Position numbers and translations under genes: made by a program
Origin: Leptospira noumeaensis
Lineage (GTDB): Bacteria > Spirochaetota > Leptospiria > Leptospirales > Leptospiraceae
Direction of reading: 5' to 3'
Assembly: GCF_004770765.1 (NCBI RefSeq)
Contig: NZ_RQFK01000026.1
Span: 1,178,001 to 1,242,000, forward strand
DNA: 64,000 nt
Part shown: piece by piece, positions 28,592 through 37,460 of the stretch
How positions within the stretch are numbered: position 1 is the stretch's first letter
How the letters are laid out: each line of letters begins with the position of its first letter
Notes under the pieces: generated by a model
Database searches by the model: none
Told to the model about the DNA's origin: nothing
What the model saw: only the letters and a program-made list of their open reading frames with translations

Positions 28592-29617
28592 GTGAGTTTA
28601 AGAGAAGATTGGATCCAACCGGGCGAAGATGAACCGAGCCTTCGCCCCACAAAATTATCCGAATTTATCGGGCAAAAAGAGGTTCTGGCCAATCTTTCGG
28701 TTTATATAGAGGCGGCTCGGAAACGAAAGAGCCCCCTCGACCATGTTCTAATTTCCGGCCCTCCTGGCCTTGGCAAAACCACACTAGCCAATATCATTGC
28801 CAATGAACTGGCAGTGGCCTTTACTCCCACATCCGCTCCTGCCATCTCCAAGGGAGCTGATCTTGTTCGATTTTTAACCTTACTGAAAACCAACGAAGTC
28901 CTCTTTATCGACGAAATCCACGGCTTTATCAAAAAACAAGAAGAGTTACTCTATCCGGCGATGGAGAACTTCTTTGTAGACCTTGTGGTTGGCGAAGGTG
29001 TCACTGCCAACGCCCTCCAGATCCAACTCCAACCCTTTACCCTTGTCGGTGCCACAACTCGCTCTGGACTTGTGAGCGAACCCTTAAAGTCAAGGTTTGG
29101 AATCCATCTCAAACTGGATTTTTATACCGATGGGGAAATGCAAATCATCGTGGATCGTTCCGCAAAACTACTAGGTGTGTCTCTTGGGGACGGAGTGGCT
29201 TTGGAGATCGGAAAACGAAGCCGAAAAACCCCAAGGATTGCCAACCATCTTTTAAAACGAGTTCGGGACTTTGCCGAAGTTCGTAATGAAACCTCTGTTA
29301 GTTTAGAGACATGTCGGTTTGCGTTTGAAAGGATGGGAGTGGATCATTTGGGCCTCGATGCGGTGGATCGCCAAATTTTGGACATCCTCATCCATCGTTA
29401 TGGTGGTGGGCCTGTGGGAATCAAACCCATTGCTGTGGTTCTTGGGGAAGAGGAACGTACCTTAGAAGACACGTACGAACCTTTTCTTGTCCGAGTGGGC
29501 CTCATTGACCGCACACCACAAGGCCGAGTGGCTACGAAAAAGGCTTACGAACATTTGGGAATTGTATATACTGGAAATATCGGGGAAAATCGCGAAAATG
29601 GCCCAACTCTCTTTTGA
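28592..29617 (+). CDS. ruvB: Holliday junction branch-migration helicase RuvB
   Basis: AAA+ motor that drives branch migration with RuvA during recombinational repair. [20 protein letters not shown] is the family N-terminus; Walker A is [12 protein letters not shown], Walker B is [11 protein letters not shown], sensor 1 [18 protein letters not shown], the arginine finger follows, and the winged-helix C-terminus is [19 protein letters not shown] to [17 protein letters not shown]. 341 aa, complete. GTG start preceded by GAGG. ruvA and ruvC are not adjacent. Confidence 0.97.
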   Translation: MSLREDWIQPGEDEPSLRPTKLSEFIGQKEVLANLSVYIEAARKRKSPLDHVLISGPPGLGKTTLANIIANELAVAFTPTSAPAISKGADLVRFLTLLKTNEVLFIDEIHGFIKKQEELLYPAMENFFVDLVVGEGVTANALQIQLQPFTLVGATTRSGLVSEPLKSRFGIHLKLDFYTDGEMQIIVDRSAKLLGVSLGDGVALEIGKRSRKTPRIANHLLKRVRDFAEVRNETSVSLETCRFAFERMGVDHLGLDAVDRQILDILIHRYGGGPVGIKPIAVVLGEEERTLEDTYEPFLVRVGLIDRTPQGRVATKKAYEHLGIVYTGNIGENRENGPTLF

Positions 29618-30515
29618 TTTCCGGTTACCTGAAAAGGAAGAAGGGGAACGTAGACTTTTCTTCGCTTTCACCTTTGTCATCCTCATCGCTTCCTTTGTAC
29701 TCGCCCATCTCATCACAAGGAATATGCTTTGGAAGATGTTGGCAGAAGAACAAGCCGCCGAAATGTTAGGGCCGAAAGAACAGGAAAAAATTTACGAAGT
29801 TCTTGTAGAACAACAGTTCATCAACCCAGACAAAAAAGACGAATACAAAGCACTCTCTAACAAAGATTCGTCGGGCGGCGGCGGTCTTACCGAAAAACAA
29901 GGATTTCATACACTCACACAATTTCGTGAATTCATCATGGGAAGTTCTGCTTCCACTCCAAGCAAAGCCCAACCCAAATCAGAACAATCCAAAGAAGAAG
30001 AACTATTTGAAGTAGGAATTTTCAAGGCAGATCCTAAAACCAATTCCAATGCTGAAGAAAGTCCGAACCAGTCCGCAAGTTCCGGACAAATGACAAAAAT
30101 TCCGTTTAATTATAGATTCCAACAAGACTTTTTGTTTCGATGGGACGGAGCCAAAGCCCTCACAATTCCCACCAAACAATTAGCAGGTTATTATTACTTT
30201 AAAAACATGTTAAAACGAATTGAAGAATCTTTTGCTCCGCCAGGTGGTGGAAACTATGCTTACCGAGACGTGGCAGGGATTGTGGCACGAGAAGGAATCA
30301 AAGAAGGGGAAACAAAAGTTTTATTTATGTTAAGCGAACAAGGCCAAGTGCTTGATGTACGTTTGGTTTCTTCGCAAGGCCAAGTGGTGGTAGACCAAGC
30401 ATGTTTGGATTCTATCCGAGGCCAAAACTTTGGCCCGGTTCCAGAAGAAGTGAAATCCAAAGGTCTTATTTTTGGAATCAACTTCATCTTTCCCGGAATC
30501 AGATATTATCGTTAG
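29598..30515 (+). CDS. TonB-family energy transducer protein
   Basis: Inner-membrane-anchored protein predicted to span the periplasm and contact TonB-dependent receptors. Residues about 20-40 form one membrane segment ([19 protein letters not shown]) after a short basic/acidic cytosolic tail; a hydrophilic S/P/E/K-rich linker (about 95-165) follows; the C-terminal ~90 residues match the TonB C-terminal fold: [40 protein letters not shown] and FGINFIF. 305 aa. The ATG at 29598 overlaps the end of ruvB by 20 bases. No exbB or exbD next to it. It may serve the receptor at 2.3-4.4 kb among others. Confidence 0.8.
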   Translation: MAQLSFDFRLPEKEEGERRLFFAFTFVILIASFVLAHLITRNMLWKMLAEEQAAEMLGPKEQEKIYEVLVEQQFINPDKKDEYKALSNKDSSGGGGLTEKQGFHTLTQFREFIMGSSASTPSKAQPKSEQSKEEELFEVGIFKADPKTNSNAEESPNQSASSGQMTKIPFNYRFQQDFLFRWDGAKALTIPTKQLAGYYYFKNMLKRIEESFAPPGGGNYAYRDVAGIVAREGIKEGETKVLFMLSEQGQVLDVRLVSSQGQVVVDQACLDSIRGQNFGPVPEEVKSKGLIFGINFIFPGIRYYR

Positions 30516-30524
30516 TGGGTATTT

Positions 30525-30836
30525 TTATTCTGTCACAAGGGTACAACCATACTCTTTAGAAAGATATTTTGCCGTATTGGTTCGTCCCAGTCCTTTTACA
30601 GTCACTGATGTGTTTTCTTTATCTAACTTGAATTCGCTAATGGGAACCCACTGGCGAGCAAAGTCATGGCATTGTTCCTCGGAAAGTTGCATCACAAAGT
30701 AACAACTACAATATTCTTTTGAATAAAAACTTGAGATGATGGATGGGAAACTGGATAGGTGTTTCCAGTTCCATTGTGCCCAAAACAAAATAAATAAAAA
30801 CAATAAAGAAAGGAGAACAGAGATTTTTCTTTTCAT
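30525..30836 (-). CDS. small cysteine-containing accessory protein of the serine hydrolase
   Basis: A 103-aa protein with an N-terminal membrane anchor (VLLSLLFLFILFWAQWNW) and a short extracytoplasmic domain with YCSCYFVMQLSEEQC, then a beta pair ending KYLSKEYGCTLV. In many proteobacterial class-C-type serine hydrolases this pattern (C-S-x-x-F-V, acidic loop, ... GCTL) forms an N-terminal domain fused ahead of the hydrolase. Here it is a separate gene four bases downstream of the hydrolase gene. Family resemblance is from memory of the motif, so moderately sure; the function of the domain is unknown. Confidence 0.6.
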   Translation of the reverse strand: MKRKISVLLSLLFLFILFWAQWNWKHLSSFPSIISSFYSKEYCSCYFVMQLSEEQCHDFARQWVPISEFKLDKENTSVTVKGLGRTNTAKYLSKEYGCTLVTE

Positions 30837-30840
30837 ATGA

Positions 30841-32022
30841 TTACCGAATTACCGACTCTTTCACTAATTTTAAAAAATCATTTTTGATAAACGCTTTTTC
30901 GCGGTCATCCCCAAACCGAACAATGATTAAATCAAGACTTGGGATTACATACAACATCTGGCCCCAGTGACCAAGGCCAGCAAAGGTATCTTTTGGGGCA
31001 TCGGGCCAAGGTTCGTGGATTCCTCTTTCGGGAACACCTGTGTTGGCATACCAGTGGGCAGTATAATTGTCCTCTGCTAAATCTTCAGAGTATGGTGTGG
31101 ATATGTAACCAGGGGCTGGAGTCCTGGTAAACTGTACCCAACCTTCAGGTAACAAACGTTCGCCGTTCCATATCCCATCGTTTAAATACAAATACCCAAT
31201 TTTTGCCAAGTCTTTGGCTGTCATATAAAGATAGGAAGAACCAATATAAGTTCCCGAACCATCTCTTTCAAAAGTTACGTTTGTGATTCCAAGAGGTTTG
31301 AAGATTTTTTCAAAGGGAAGTTTGTCGTATTCTTCGACTCCATATACTTTTTTGAGAATGGCAGAAAGGATATTGGTATCACAACTAGAATAATAAACTT
31401 GGGTTCCAGGTTCTGCACGGAGGGGAAGGCCTGCACAAAAGGCTCCCATATCTTTTCGTCCTCTTGTATATAACATTGCGATCACAGAAGATTTTAACGG
31501 ACCACTTTCATATCCTTCTTCGGCGGCAAGTCCTGAAGACATATTGAGAAGGTGTCTGATGGTAATTTTTTTATGAGCTTCATCACGACTTAAAGGTTCA
31601 TAATGATAATAACCGGGATCGTCTAACTTCACAAGACCCGCTTTGACAGCAATCCCATACATAGTTTGTAAAATACTTTTAGAAACAGACCATGTTAAAT
31701 GAACTTTTTCTTCGGAAAAGTTTCTCGCATATTTTTCATAAATGAGTTTTCCGTTTCTTAAAATCACGAGGGCGTCTGTTCGTCTTCCTTTTCTATCTGT
31801 TTCATCCCCCGTTCTTGTGAACGCGTATTCTTCTGCTAACTTTAGTTTGTTTGTAGAAACTCCCACGGATTCAGGGGGAACTACTTTCCAGTTGGGGTTT
31901 GGCCATTCAGGTTTTAACCGAGGGGTTAGGGTTGTGACTTCAGGTTCACCACCAAATGGGGAAAGGTCTTTGCTACATTGTAAAAATGTAAGTAAAAGAA
32001 GAAAGATAAGACTTCGTTTCAT
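30841..32022 (-). CDS. beta-lactamase-family (class C type) serine hydrolase lipoprotein
   Basis: Penicillin-binding-protein-fold hydrolase, 393 aa, exported as a lipoprotein: SLIFLLLLTFLQCSKDL carries the lipobox cysteine. The catalytic SxxK motif is SVSK in HLTWSVSKSILQTMYG; the second motif is YYSSCDTNILSAIL (Tyr as general base), and a GHWGQMLYV stretch replaces the KTG motif, as in esterase or amide-hydrolase relatives. Substrate unknown; possible roles include peptide or cyclic-amide hydrolysis. Two-gene operon with the small accessory gene downstream; convergent with the TonB-like gene. Confidence 0.88.
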   Translation of the reverse strand: MKRSLIFLLLLTFLQCSKDLSPFGGEPEVTTLTPRLKPEWPNPNWKVVPPESVGVSTNKLKLAEEYAFTRTGDETDRKGRRTDALVILRNGKLIYEKYARNFSEEKVHLTWSVSKSILQTMYGIAVKAGLVKLDDPGYYHYEPLSRDEAHKKITIRHLLNMSSGLAAEEGYESGPLKSSVIAMLYTRGRKDMGAFCAGLPLRAEPGTQVYYSSCDTNILSAILKKVYGVEEYDKLPFEKIFKPLGITNVTFERDGSGTYIGSSYLYMTAKDLAKIGYLYLNDGIWNGERLLPEGWVQFTRTPAPGYISTPYSEDLAEDNYTAHWYANTGVPERGIHEPWPDAPKDTFAGLGHWGQMLYVIPSLDLIIVRFGDDREKAFIKNDFLKLVKESVIR

Positions 32023-32096
32023 AGAATTCCTTAATCAGATTCGATTCAAAATTCTAAGCGAGGTTGTTTTAGATTGCAAAGGAAAAAAGAAAGGGA

Positions 32097-32510
32097 TTAA
32101 ACTTTTTCTGCGTATCCCTTTAGTTTTTGTACCATAGAGAAAAGTCCGTTTCTTCTTGAAATGGAAAGAAACTTTGCAAGTCCTACTTCTTCGATAAAAC
32201 CGAGTGAGGCATCCGCTATATCTTTCGGAGATTGTCCTGAAAATACGCGTATTAAAATGGCAATGAGACCTTTGGTAAGAGCCGTGTCGCTATCGGCATC
32301 AAACTCTAGTTTTCCAGCTTCTAGTTTTGGTGCGACCCAAACTCGGGATTGGCAACCAGGGACTATATATTCTTCTGTTCGTTTTTCATCAGGATAGGGG
32401 GCGAGTTCTTCACCTAACTCAATGAGGTATTGAAACTTTTCTTCCCAATCAGTTAGATCAGCAAACTCAGCTATGATTTCTTTTTGAATTTCCTCAATGG
32501 ACTTATTCAT
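32097..32510 (-). CDS. sufE: SufE-family sulfur acceptor protein
   Basis: Accepts persulfide sulfur from the cysteine desulfurase SufS during Fe-S cluster assembly. The acceptor cysteine sits in YIVPGCQSRVWVAPKLE, followed by SDTALTKGLIAILIRVFSGQ and LGFIEEVGLAKFLSISRRNG, all family hallmarks. 137 aa from the ATG at 32510, which overlaps the upstream gene by 8 bases; an ATG at 32519 is an alternative. No sufS or other suf gene is next to it; its neighbours are lipoprotein and serine hydrolase genes. Confidence 0.93.
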   Translation of the reverse strand: MNKSIEEIQKEIIAEFADLTDWEEKFQYLIELGEELAPYPDEKRTEEYIVPGCQSRVWVAPKLEAGKLEFDADSDTALTKGLIAILIRVFSGQSPKDIADASLGFIEEVGLAKFLSISRRNGLFSMVQKLKGYAEKV

Positions 32511-32862
32511 GTTTGACATCCGGAGTTGGGATTTCTGCAAACTTATCTTTTTTTCTCATATAAAATTTGTTAAAGTTTGCTGTTGTTAGATTTTTTAATT
32601 CCACTCGATTGATTGTGGAAACAGTGAGTTCATACAACTCATCATTGGACTTAAAAAAATAATCCATTCGGAGTTTTTCTTCCAATACATATTCCACACC
32701 ATTCCAAAGAAGTTTTTTGGATTCAAAATCTACATACAAACATTCTGGAGGTTTGGCAAGTACATAACAAAACTCACCGGCCTTAGGAACACCCTTATAA
32801 AACAAACCGCAATCGAAAAAAGAAATAGAAAAGAATATAACAAAAAGAATGCTCTTACTCAT
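32503..32862 (-). CDS. small lipoprotein of unknown function
   Basis: Unrecognised. From the ATG at 32862 the product begins SKSILFVIFFSISFFDCGLF, a signal peptide with relaxed lipobox (SFFDC), giving a short mature lipoprotein of about 100 aa. An in-frame start at 32928 that overlaps the previous stop by 4 bases would add 22 residues and weaken the signal peptide, so the later ATG is preferred. Mature part contains KLLWNGVEYVLEEKLRMDYF and looks beta-rich. Sits between a TPR-type gene and sufE. Confidence 0.65.
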   Translation of the reverse strand: MSKSILFVIFFSISFFDCGLFYKGVPKAGEFCYVLAKPPECLYVDFESKKLLWNGVEYVLEEKLRMDYFFKSNDELYELTVSTINRVELKNLTTANFNKFYMRKKDKFAEIPTPDVKHE

Positions 32863-32924
32863 TGTAACCAAACTTCTTTGTAAGTTTACTTCTCGAAGAG
32901 AGGAAAGTATGTAAACAAATCCAA

Positions 32925-33941
32925 TCATTCTTTTTTTTCCGGTGTTAGATCTAGTTTAGTTTTGACTCCTGGTTTTTCAGAAATCATTTTGGCCACAAGA
33001 AGTGGGATCTCTGGATTTTTTTTACCCGAAGAAAGATAAAATTCTTCCAATAGATCAATTCCTTTTTGCGAAAGATTTTGCAAGTGAAAGATGGTAGCTT
33101 CTGTAATGATAGAAGTTTCAGTAATCCGATCTGGATTATTTGATTTGGCTTGCCTTAAAAGTGACAATGCTCCTACGTAATCTTTTTTATAATACTTACC
33201 TAAACCACGTAAAAAATTCTCTTCCCTTGGTGTGAATTGGATTCCGGCTTTGTAGGTTGGATCTTTTGTAATAGTGATGAGTTTATCAAGGCCACTTGCA
33301 TCCCCAGCTAACATTGTATTGAAGGTAAGTAACCAAACATAAACGGTTTGGAACTCTGGCGATAGTTTAGAACGATCCAAATTTCCATATTCCATGATCA
33401 GAACTTGTGGTCGTTTCACATGGCGGTGTGTTTCGCCGAGGAACAATAGAACCTTGTTGTTATCCCAATCAGAAAATGACGAAGAAGAAAAAGATTCGGC
33501 GGTTCTTGCATTCCAAAATATAGAATCCAAGGTAGAATCTGCCAAAATAGAAGATCCAATGAAGTCTTGGAATTCAGAACCCAAGTGTAAAATCAAACTA
33601 TCATGATCAAAATTGATTCCGATTCGAAATAAATTCCAAAACAAACTCCGCGCAACCAAATGAAATGCTACAGGATCTGTTGGATCTTTTTCAGAATAGG
33701 TGGTTGCAATCGATTGGAAATCTTCGATATCTTTTTCTTTCAGATTTCCGGATTTCCAGAGTTCGATTGTTTTTTCTTTGGTTTTTTCCGCTCTGACACT
33801 TTGGTCTTTTGCAAAAAGAAAATAAATTTCTTTTCTATAGGTAAACCCTAACACGGACAGACCAAGCGCTAAAACCAATAGAAATAGCGGTGTCTTTGAT
33901 TTCTTCTTTCTGTGTGGTTCGTACCGGGAGTAAATCGCCAT
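32925..33941 (-). CDS. membrane-anchored TPR-like protein
   Basis: 338 aa from the ATG at 33941. After a basic stretch (YEPHRKKKSKTP) comes one membrane segment (LFLLVLALGLSVLGFTY), then a helical extracytoplasmic body. Repeating helix pairs such as TPREENFLRGLGKYYKKDYV and GALSLLRQAKSNNP look like TPR/Sel1-type repeats. No enzyme motif. A longer reading frame starting at 34181 would run into the divergent zinc-ribbon gene and its promoter and is rejected. Probable scaffold or assembly factor in the envelope. Confidence 0.7.
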   Translation of the reverse strand: MAIYSRYEPHRKKKSKTPLFLLVLALGLSVLGFTYRKEIYFLFAKDQSVRAEKTKEKTIELWKSGNLKEKDIEDFQSIATTYSEKDPTDPVAFHLVARSLFWNLFRIGINFDHDSLILHLGSEFQDFIGSSILADSTLDSIFWNARTAESFSSSSFSDWDNNKVLLFLGETHRHVKRPQVLIMEYGNLDRSKLSPEFQTVYVWLLTFNTMLAGDASGLDKLITITKDPTYKAGIQFTPREENFLRGLGKYYKKDYVGALSLLRQAKSNNPDRITETSIITEATIFHLQNLSQKGIDLLEEFYLSSGKKNPEIPLLVAKMISEKPGVKTKLDLTPEKKE

Positions 33942-33973
33942 CGTTGGTTCCCATTTTTTTTTGCCCTCCCCAC

Positions 33974-34002
33974 TTGACACGGCTTTTTCTTTGTGATTTA
34001 GT
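33974..34002 (+). promoter_or_regulatory. candidate sigma-70 promoter for the zinc-ribbon gene
   Basis: TTGACA at 33974-33979, a 17-base spacer, and TTTAGT at 33997-34002. The -35 is a perfect consensus; transcription would start about 3-5 bases before AGAAGGG and the ATG at 34012, giving a near-leaderless message. Confidence 0.5.
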
Positions 34003-34011
34003 GAGAAGGGT

Positions 34012-34191
34012 ATGGAAGATGACTTTTTAGATGATGACGAATTCGATGCAGATAGCCTCAACGAAGACGTCGTAACGTATGCTTGTGAGGATTGTGACCA
34101 CCGTTGGGAAGCCGAAGGGGAGGACGAATACCTCGATTCTTGGGAACTGATCTGTCCTATGTGCGGATCTTCGAATATCACCGAACTATAA
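34012..34191 (+). CDS. 59-residue acidic zinc-ribbon protein
   Basis: Small gene beginning at ATG 34012 after a close AGAAGGG. The product starts EDDFLDDDEFDADSLNED, an extremely acidic tail, then a zinc ribbon with two knuckles, YACEDCDHRW and LICPMCGSSNITEL (CxxC, 29 residues, CxxC). It resembles FmdB/rubredoxin-like single ribbons used in regulators or RNA-binding factors. Ends one base before the TTG of the next gene, so it leads a plus-strand operon with the TPR-like, rsmD and pbpC genes. Strong candidate because the two knuckles, promoter and ribosome site all agree. Confidence 0.75.
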   Translation: MEDDFLDDDEFDADSLNEDVVTYACEDCDHRWEAEGEDEYLDSWELICPMCGSSNITEL

Positions 34192-34192
34192 T

Positions 34193-34720
34193 TTGTCTTA
34201 TTTTCAGTATATTATAGGTTTTTTAATTCTACCTTCGCTCCTCTGGGGCGAAGCCGCTGGTTTTTCAACCCTCTATACAGAATTTAAAAAAGGAAATTAT
34301 GCCACAGTCTCGAAAGGATCCCTCCAGTATTTGAATGGATCGGATCCGGAGAAGGATCCTCGGATTTTTTTCCTCTATGTGTCTACAGAAGAGAACTGGG
34401 CCCAACTCAAAACAAAGGTAAGTTTAGACGCTCCGCCTAACTTTAAATCGTCGGTTCATTATTGGAACGCAATTTATTTGTTTATGGAACGAGCTCTTGT
34501 TTTCGGTGAATCGGATTTACTCATCGAATGGGGTAAAAACTTTCAAAAATTTGGAAAACAAAGTCCCAAATACAATGATGCCCTTCTTTTATACGGACTT
34601 GGTCTTATGGATTTAAAAAATGAAACGGAAGCCAAAAAAATTTTTTCAGAAATTGAGTCGAATTCTCCCTCCAAACATGTGTTATCACAATTAGAAGAGA
34701 TTAAATCTTCGGGTAAATGA
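34193..34720 (+). CDS. exported TPR-like hypothetical protein
   Basis: 175 aa with a signal peptide (YFQYIIGFLILPSLLWGEA) and a helical body with TPR-like pairs (YNDALLLYGLGLMDLKNETE, EAKKIFSEIESNSPSKHVLS). Start assumed at TTG 34193, one base after the zinc-ribbon stop; no good ATG precedes the signal peptide. Its stop TGA is directly followed by the rsmD ATG. Unknown function, presumably periplasmic. Confidence 0.65.
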   Translation: MSYFQYIIGFLILPSLLWGEAAGFSTLYTEFKKGNYATVSKGSLQYLNGSDPEKDPRIFFLYVSTEENWAQLKTKVSLDAPPNFKSSVHYWNAIYLFMERALVFGESDLLIEWGKNFQKFGKQSPKYNDALLLYGLGLMDLKNETEAKKIFSEIESNSPSKHVLSQLEEIKSSGK

Positions 34721-35335
34721 ATGAAAGGATTACGTGTTTCACAAGGAAAGTGGAAAGGTAAAGAAATTCCCTCCCCATCAGATGTTTCTGGACATTTAAA
34801 TTTTACCAATAGCCTCGTTAAAAAAGCAATTTTTTCTCTTATGGATTCTCGCCTTCTTTCTTGGGGACTTAGTTTTGATTCTGTTTTATTTTGTGATTAC
34901 TTTGCTGGTAGTGGACAAATTTCTGCCGAAGCCTATAGTCTTTCTGTTCATAGACTACTTACTTATGAATTGGACCAAACTCGGTTCAGGCAACTCCATT
35001 CACTATTTCGTGGACTAAACAATGTACAATTGTTTCGAAAAGACGCAACCAAACATTCGTTAAAATGGGAATTGGGAGAAGAGTCAGCGTATATCTTTTA
35101 TTTAGATCCACCTTACACGTATTGGTCGGAAACACCCACTCGAATGAAAGAGATGTTGGAAGGATTAAATGCTTTTTGTTTATCTTTACAAAAACCATAT
35201 CTTATTTTATGCCAAATCCCTGAGCACCAACCAATTGATAAAATTTGGGCAGAAGTTCCTCATAAAGTAAGAGAGTATGGCAGTCATTTGATCATTGAAA
35301 CAGGTTATGAAAATGCCGAAACTTCTCTTCGGTAA
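34721..35335 (+). CDS. rsmD: RsmD-like 16S rRNA (guanine-N2)-methyltransferase
   Basis: SAM-dependent enzyme expected to methylate G966 (E. coli numbering) of 16S rRNA. KGLRVSQGKWKGKEIPSPSD and the TNSLVKKAIFSLM helix match the RsmD N-terminus; the SAM site is CDYFAGSGQISAEAY; the catalytic tetrad is DPPY in FYLDPPYTYWSE. 204 aa, near the usual 185-200. Overlaps the penicillin-binding protein gene by about 23 bases. Placement in an envelope-gene operon is unusual but common for rsmD. Confidence 0.85.
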   Translation: MKGLRVSQGKWKGKEIPSPSDVSGHLNFTNSLVKKAIFSLMDSRLLSWGLSFDSVLFCDYFAGSGQISAEAYSLSVHRLLTYELDQTRFRQLHSLFRGLNNVQLFRKDATKHSLKWELGEESAYIFYLDPPYTYWSETPTRMKEMLEGLNAFCLSLQKPYLILCQIPEHQPIDKIWAEVPHKVREYGSHLIIETGYENAETSLR

Positions 35336-37454
35336 AAGAAAATCTATTTTTTTCGAATTCACTCGAAATAAACTCGTTCATTTTTTTTTGATTTTTGGAT
35401 TTCTTTTTTTAAGTAATAATCTTTGGTCTTTGCCAACTTACAAAGAAACCAAATCTTTATATCATCCCTCCGACATACAAGTGTTTGATCGAACTGGAGA
35501 ACTCATCCAAAGATACCGAATCCGCAATGATTACAGGTCAGAAGAATGGACGGAATACGAAAGGCTCCCAAAGTTTTTAATCGATTCGGTCGTTCATGCA
35601 GAAGACAAAAGATTCTTTGAACATAAGGGGGTTGATTCAAATGCACTGGTTTCTTCCTTCTTTGGTAATTTAACAGGATCTGCATTACGTGGTGGTTCCA
35701 CAATCACCATGCAACTTGTTTCTCTTTTAGATCCTGAACTAAAATCAACTGCATCCAAACGAAAAACTTTTTTTCAAAAACTCAAACAAATTCAAAGAGC
35801 TGTGGAGTTAGAAGAAACTTGGACAAAAGAAGAAATTTTTACTGCTTATATCAACTTGATTTATTTTCGAGGTGAATTAAAAGGAATCACATCGGCAAGT
35901 AAAGGGCTCTTTCGAAAATCTCCTGAATCACTCACACCTAACGAAACTTATTTACTCGCGGCCCTAATTCGTTCCCCTCAAAGTTCGATTGAAAAAGTAA
36001 TCAAACGAGTTTGTTTGCTCAAAAAAGAAAGAGATGGAACAAGTGATTGTGATTCCATTTCGGGGCTTGTGCGGGAAAGTTTGTTTCGAAATTTAGATTA
36101 TCCCCAATACCCATCCTTTGTTCCTCTTTTTACAAAAACAATTTTGGATTTTTCAAATGAAAAAATGAATCTAAAAGAGAACGAATACAATTCGCAATGG
36201 AATTCATCCTTATCTATCAATTTCCAAAGAAAAGTAGAAGAAATTCTAAAACGAAATGTAAAAACTCTCGCGGATAAAAATGTAAAAGATGGAGCAGTCA
36301 TTGTCATCGACAATCGAACAGGTCAAGTATTGGTTTATGTTCCCAATATTGGGAATGAAAGTTCCGTATCCAAACTGGATCTCATTCGAAGCAAAAGGCA
36401 AGTGGGATCTACCTTAAAACCATTTGTGTATGCAGAGAACTTCGAAGAAAATAAGCTCACTCCAGATTCCATCCTTTCCGATTCTCCTGTGGGGATTCCT
36501 GTTTACCAAGGAATTTATCGGCCGTTAAACTATGATAAGTCTTATAAGGGAAATGTAACGGTTCGTGAAAGTCTTGGTTCTTCGTTAAACATTCCTGCCA
36601 TCCGGGCATTGTCATTTCTGGACATAAATGAATTCATTTTGGTTTTAGAAAAACTTGGAATCACTGGTCTCCGGTATCCTGAGTTTTATGGTCCCTCTTT
36701 GGCTCTAGGAACTGCAGACATAAGCCTCTTAGAATTGACCAATGCTTACCGAACTTTGGCCAACGGTGGAATGTATTCTGAAATTACTTTTAACCGTTCA
36801 GAAGAACCAATTCATTTAAGAAGGGTATTTTCACCTAAATCAAGTTATCTGGTATCAGAAATTCTTGCCGATCGAGAAGCAAGATCCCTCGGGTTTGGAT
36901 GGGATAATTTTTTATCCACTTCCTATTATACTTCTGTCAAAACTGGCACAAGCCAAGATATGAGAGACAATTGGTGTATTGGTTATTCGGAAATTTTTAC
37001 TGTTGGGGTTTGGGTAGGAAATCCTACAGGCGCACCTATGTTGGATGTATCTGGGATCACCGGTGCTGCTCCTGTTTGGCGCGAGACAATGGATTTATTT
37101 CATGAGTCCCTCGGTTCCAAATTAAAAAAACCAGAAGAGGAAATTTCGTCAGATTCGATTTCCAAATCTATTTCGTCTAAAGAAAGTAGAACTGAGAAAA
37201 CAAGGTCAACAAAGATTCTTACTCCTGTGAATGGAAGTATCTTTGCTTTGGATCCGGATATTCCTTTGGGCCGCCAAAAAATCCTCTTTACATTCGGTTA
37301 TTACGATATTTCGTATTCTTATTATTTAAACGATGAAAAGATTGGGACTGCAGGAGGGCCATACCTCTGGGAACCAAAGAAGGGAGAGTATCGTTTGCAA
37401 GTAAAAGATAGAGATGGTAAAGTTTTATCTCTTTCTTTATTTGAAGTTCGGTAA
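35313..37454 (+). CDS. pbpC: bifunctional penicillin-binding protein 1C
   Basis: Peptidoglycan glycosyltransferase/transpeptidase of the PBP1C class, 713 aa. One membrane anchor (LVHFFLIFGFLFLSNNLW); family-51 glycosyltransferase with VVHAEDKRFFEHKGVD and RGGSTITMQLVSLLD; transpeptidase with SxxK in GSTLKPFVYA, SLN in LGSSLNIPAIRAL and KTG in SVKTGTSQDMRDNW; and a C-terminal BiPBP_C domain (ILTPVNGSIFALDPDIPLGR to the end), which separates PBP1C from PBP1A/B. Start set at ATG 35313 with CAGG 8 bases upstream; ATG 35307 and TTG 35295 are alternatives. No alpha-2-macroglobulin-type partner is nearby, unlike in Enterobacteria. Confidence 0.9.
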   Translation: MPKLLFGKRKSIFFEFTRNKLVHFFLIFGFLFLSNNLWSLPTYKETKSLYHPSDIQVFDRTGELIQRYRIRNDYRSEEWTEYERLPKFLIDSVVHAEDKRFFEHKGVDSNALVSSFFGNLTGSALRGGSTITMQLVSLLDPELKSTASKRKTFFQKLKQIQRAVELEETWTKEEIFTAYINLIYFRGELKGITSASKGLFRKSPESLTPNETYLLAALIRSPQSSIEKVIKRVCLLKKERDGTSDCDSISGLVRESLFRNLDYPQYPSFVPLFTKTILDFSNEKMNLKENEYNSQWNSSLSINFQRKVEEILKRNVKTLADKNVKDGAVIVIDNRTGQVLVYVPNIGNESSVSKLDLIRSKRQVGSTLKPFVYAENFEENKLTPDSILSDSPVGIPVYQGIYRPLNYDKSYKGNVTVRESLGSSLNIPAIRALSFLDINEFILVLEKLGITGLRYPEFYGPSLALGTADISLLELTNAYRTLANGGMYSEITFNRSEEPIHLRRVFSPKSSYLVSEILADREARSLGFGWDNFLSTSYYTSVKTGTSQDMRDNWCIGYSEIFTVGVWVGNPTGAPMLDVSGITGAAPVWRETMDLFHESLGSKLKKPEEEISSDSISKSISSKESRTEKTRSTKILTPVNGSIFALDPDIPLGRQKILFTFGYYDISYSYYLNDEKIGTAGGPYLWEPKKGEYRLQVKDRDGKVLSLSLFEVR

Positions 37455-37460
37455 CAACAG

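Noticed and set aside
28096..28692. 198-codon open frame on the minus strand opposite htrA and ruvB
   Set aside because: Lies entirely antisense to two well-defined genes; composition is S/F/T-rich as expected for a shadow frame, with no ribosome site or recognisable motif.
33942..34181. N-terminal extension of the TPR-like gene on the minus strand
   Set aside because: S-rich translation opposite the zinc-ribbon gene and its promoter; the ATG at 33941 directly precedes the membrane anchor.
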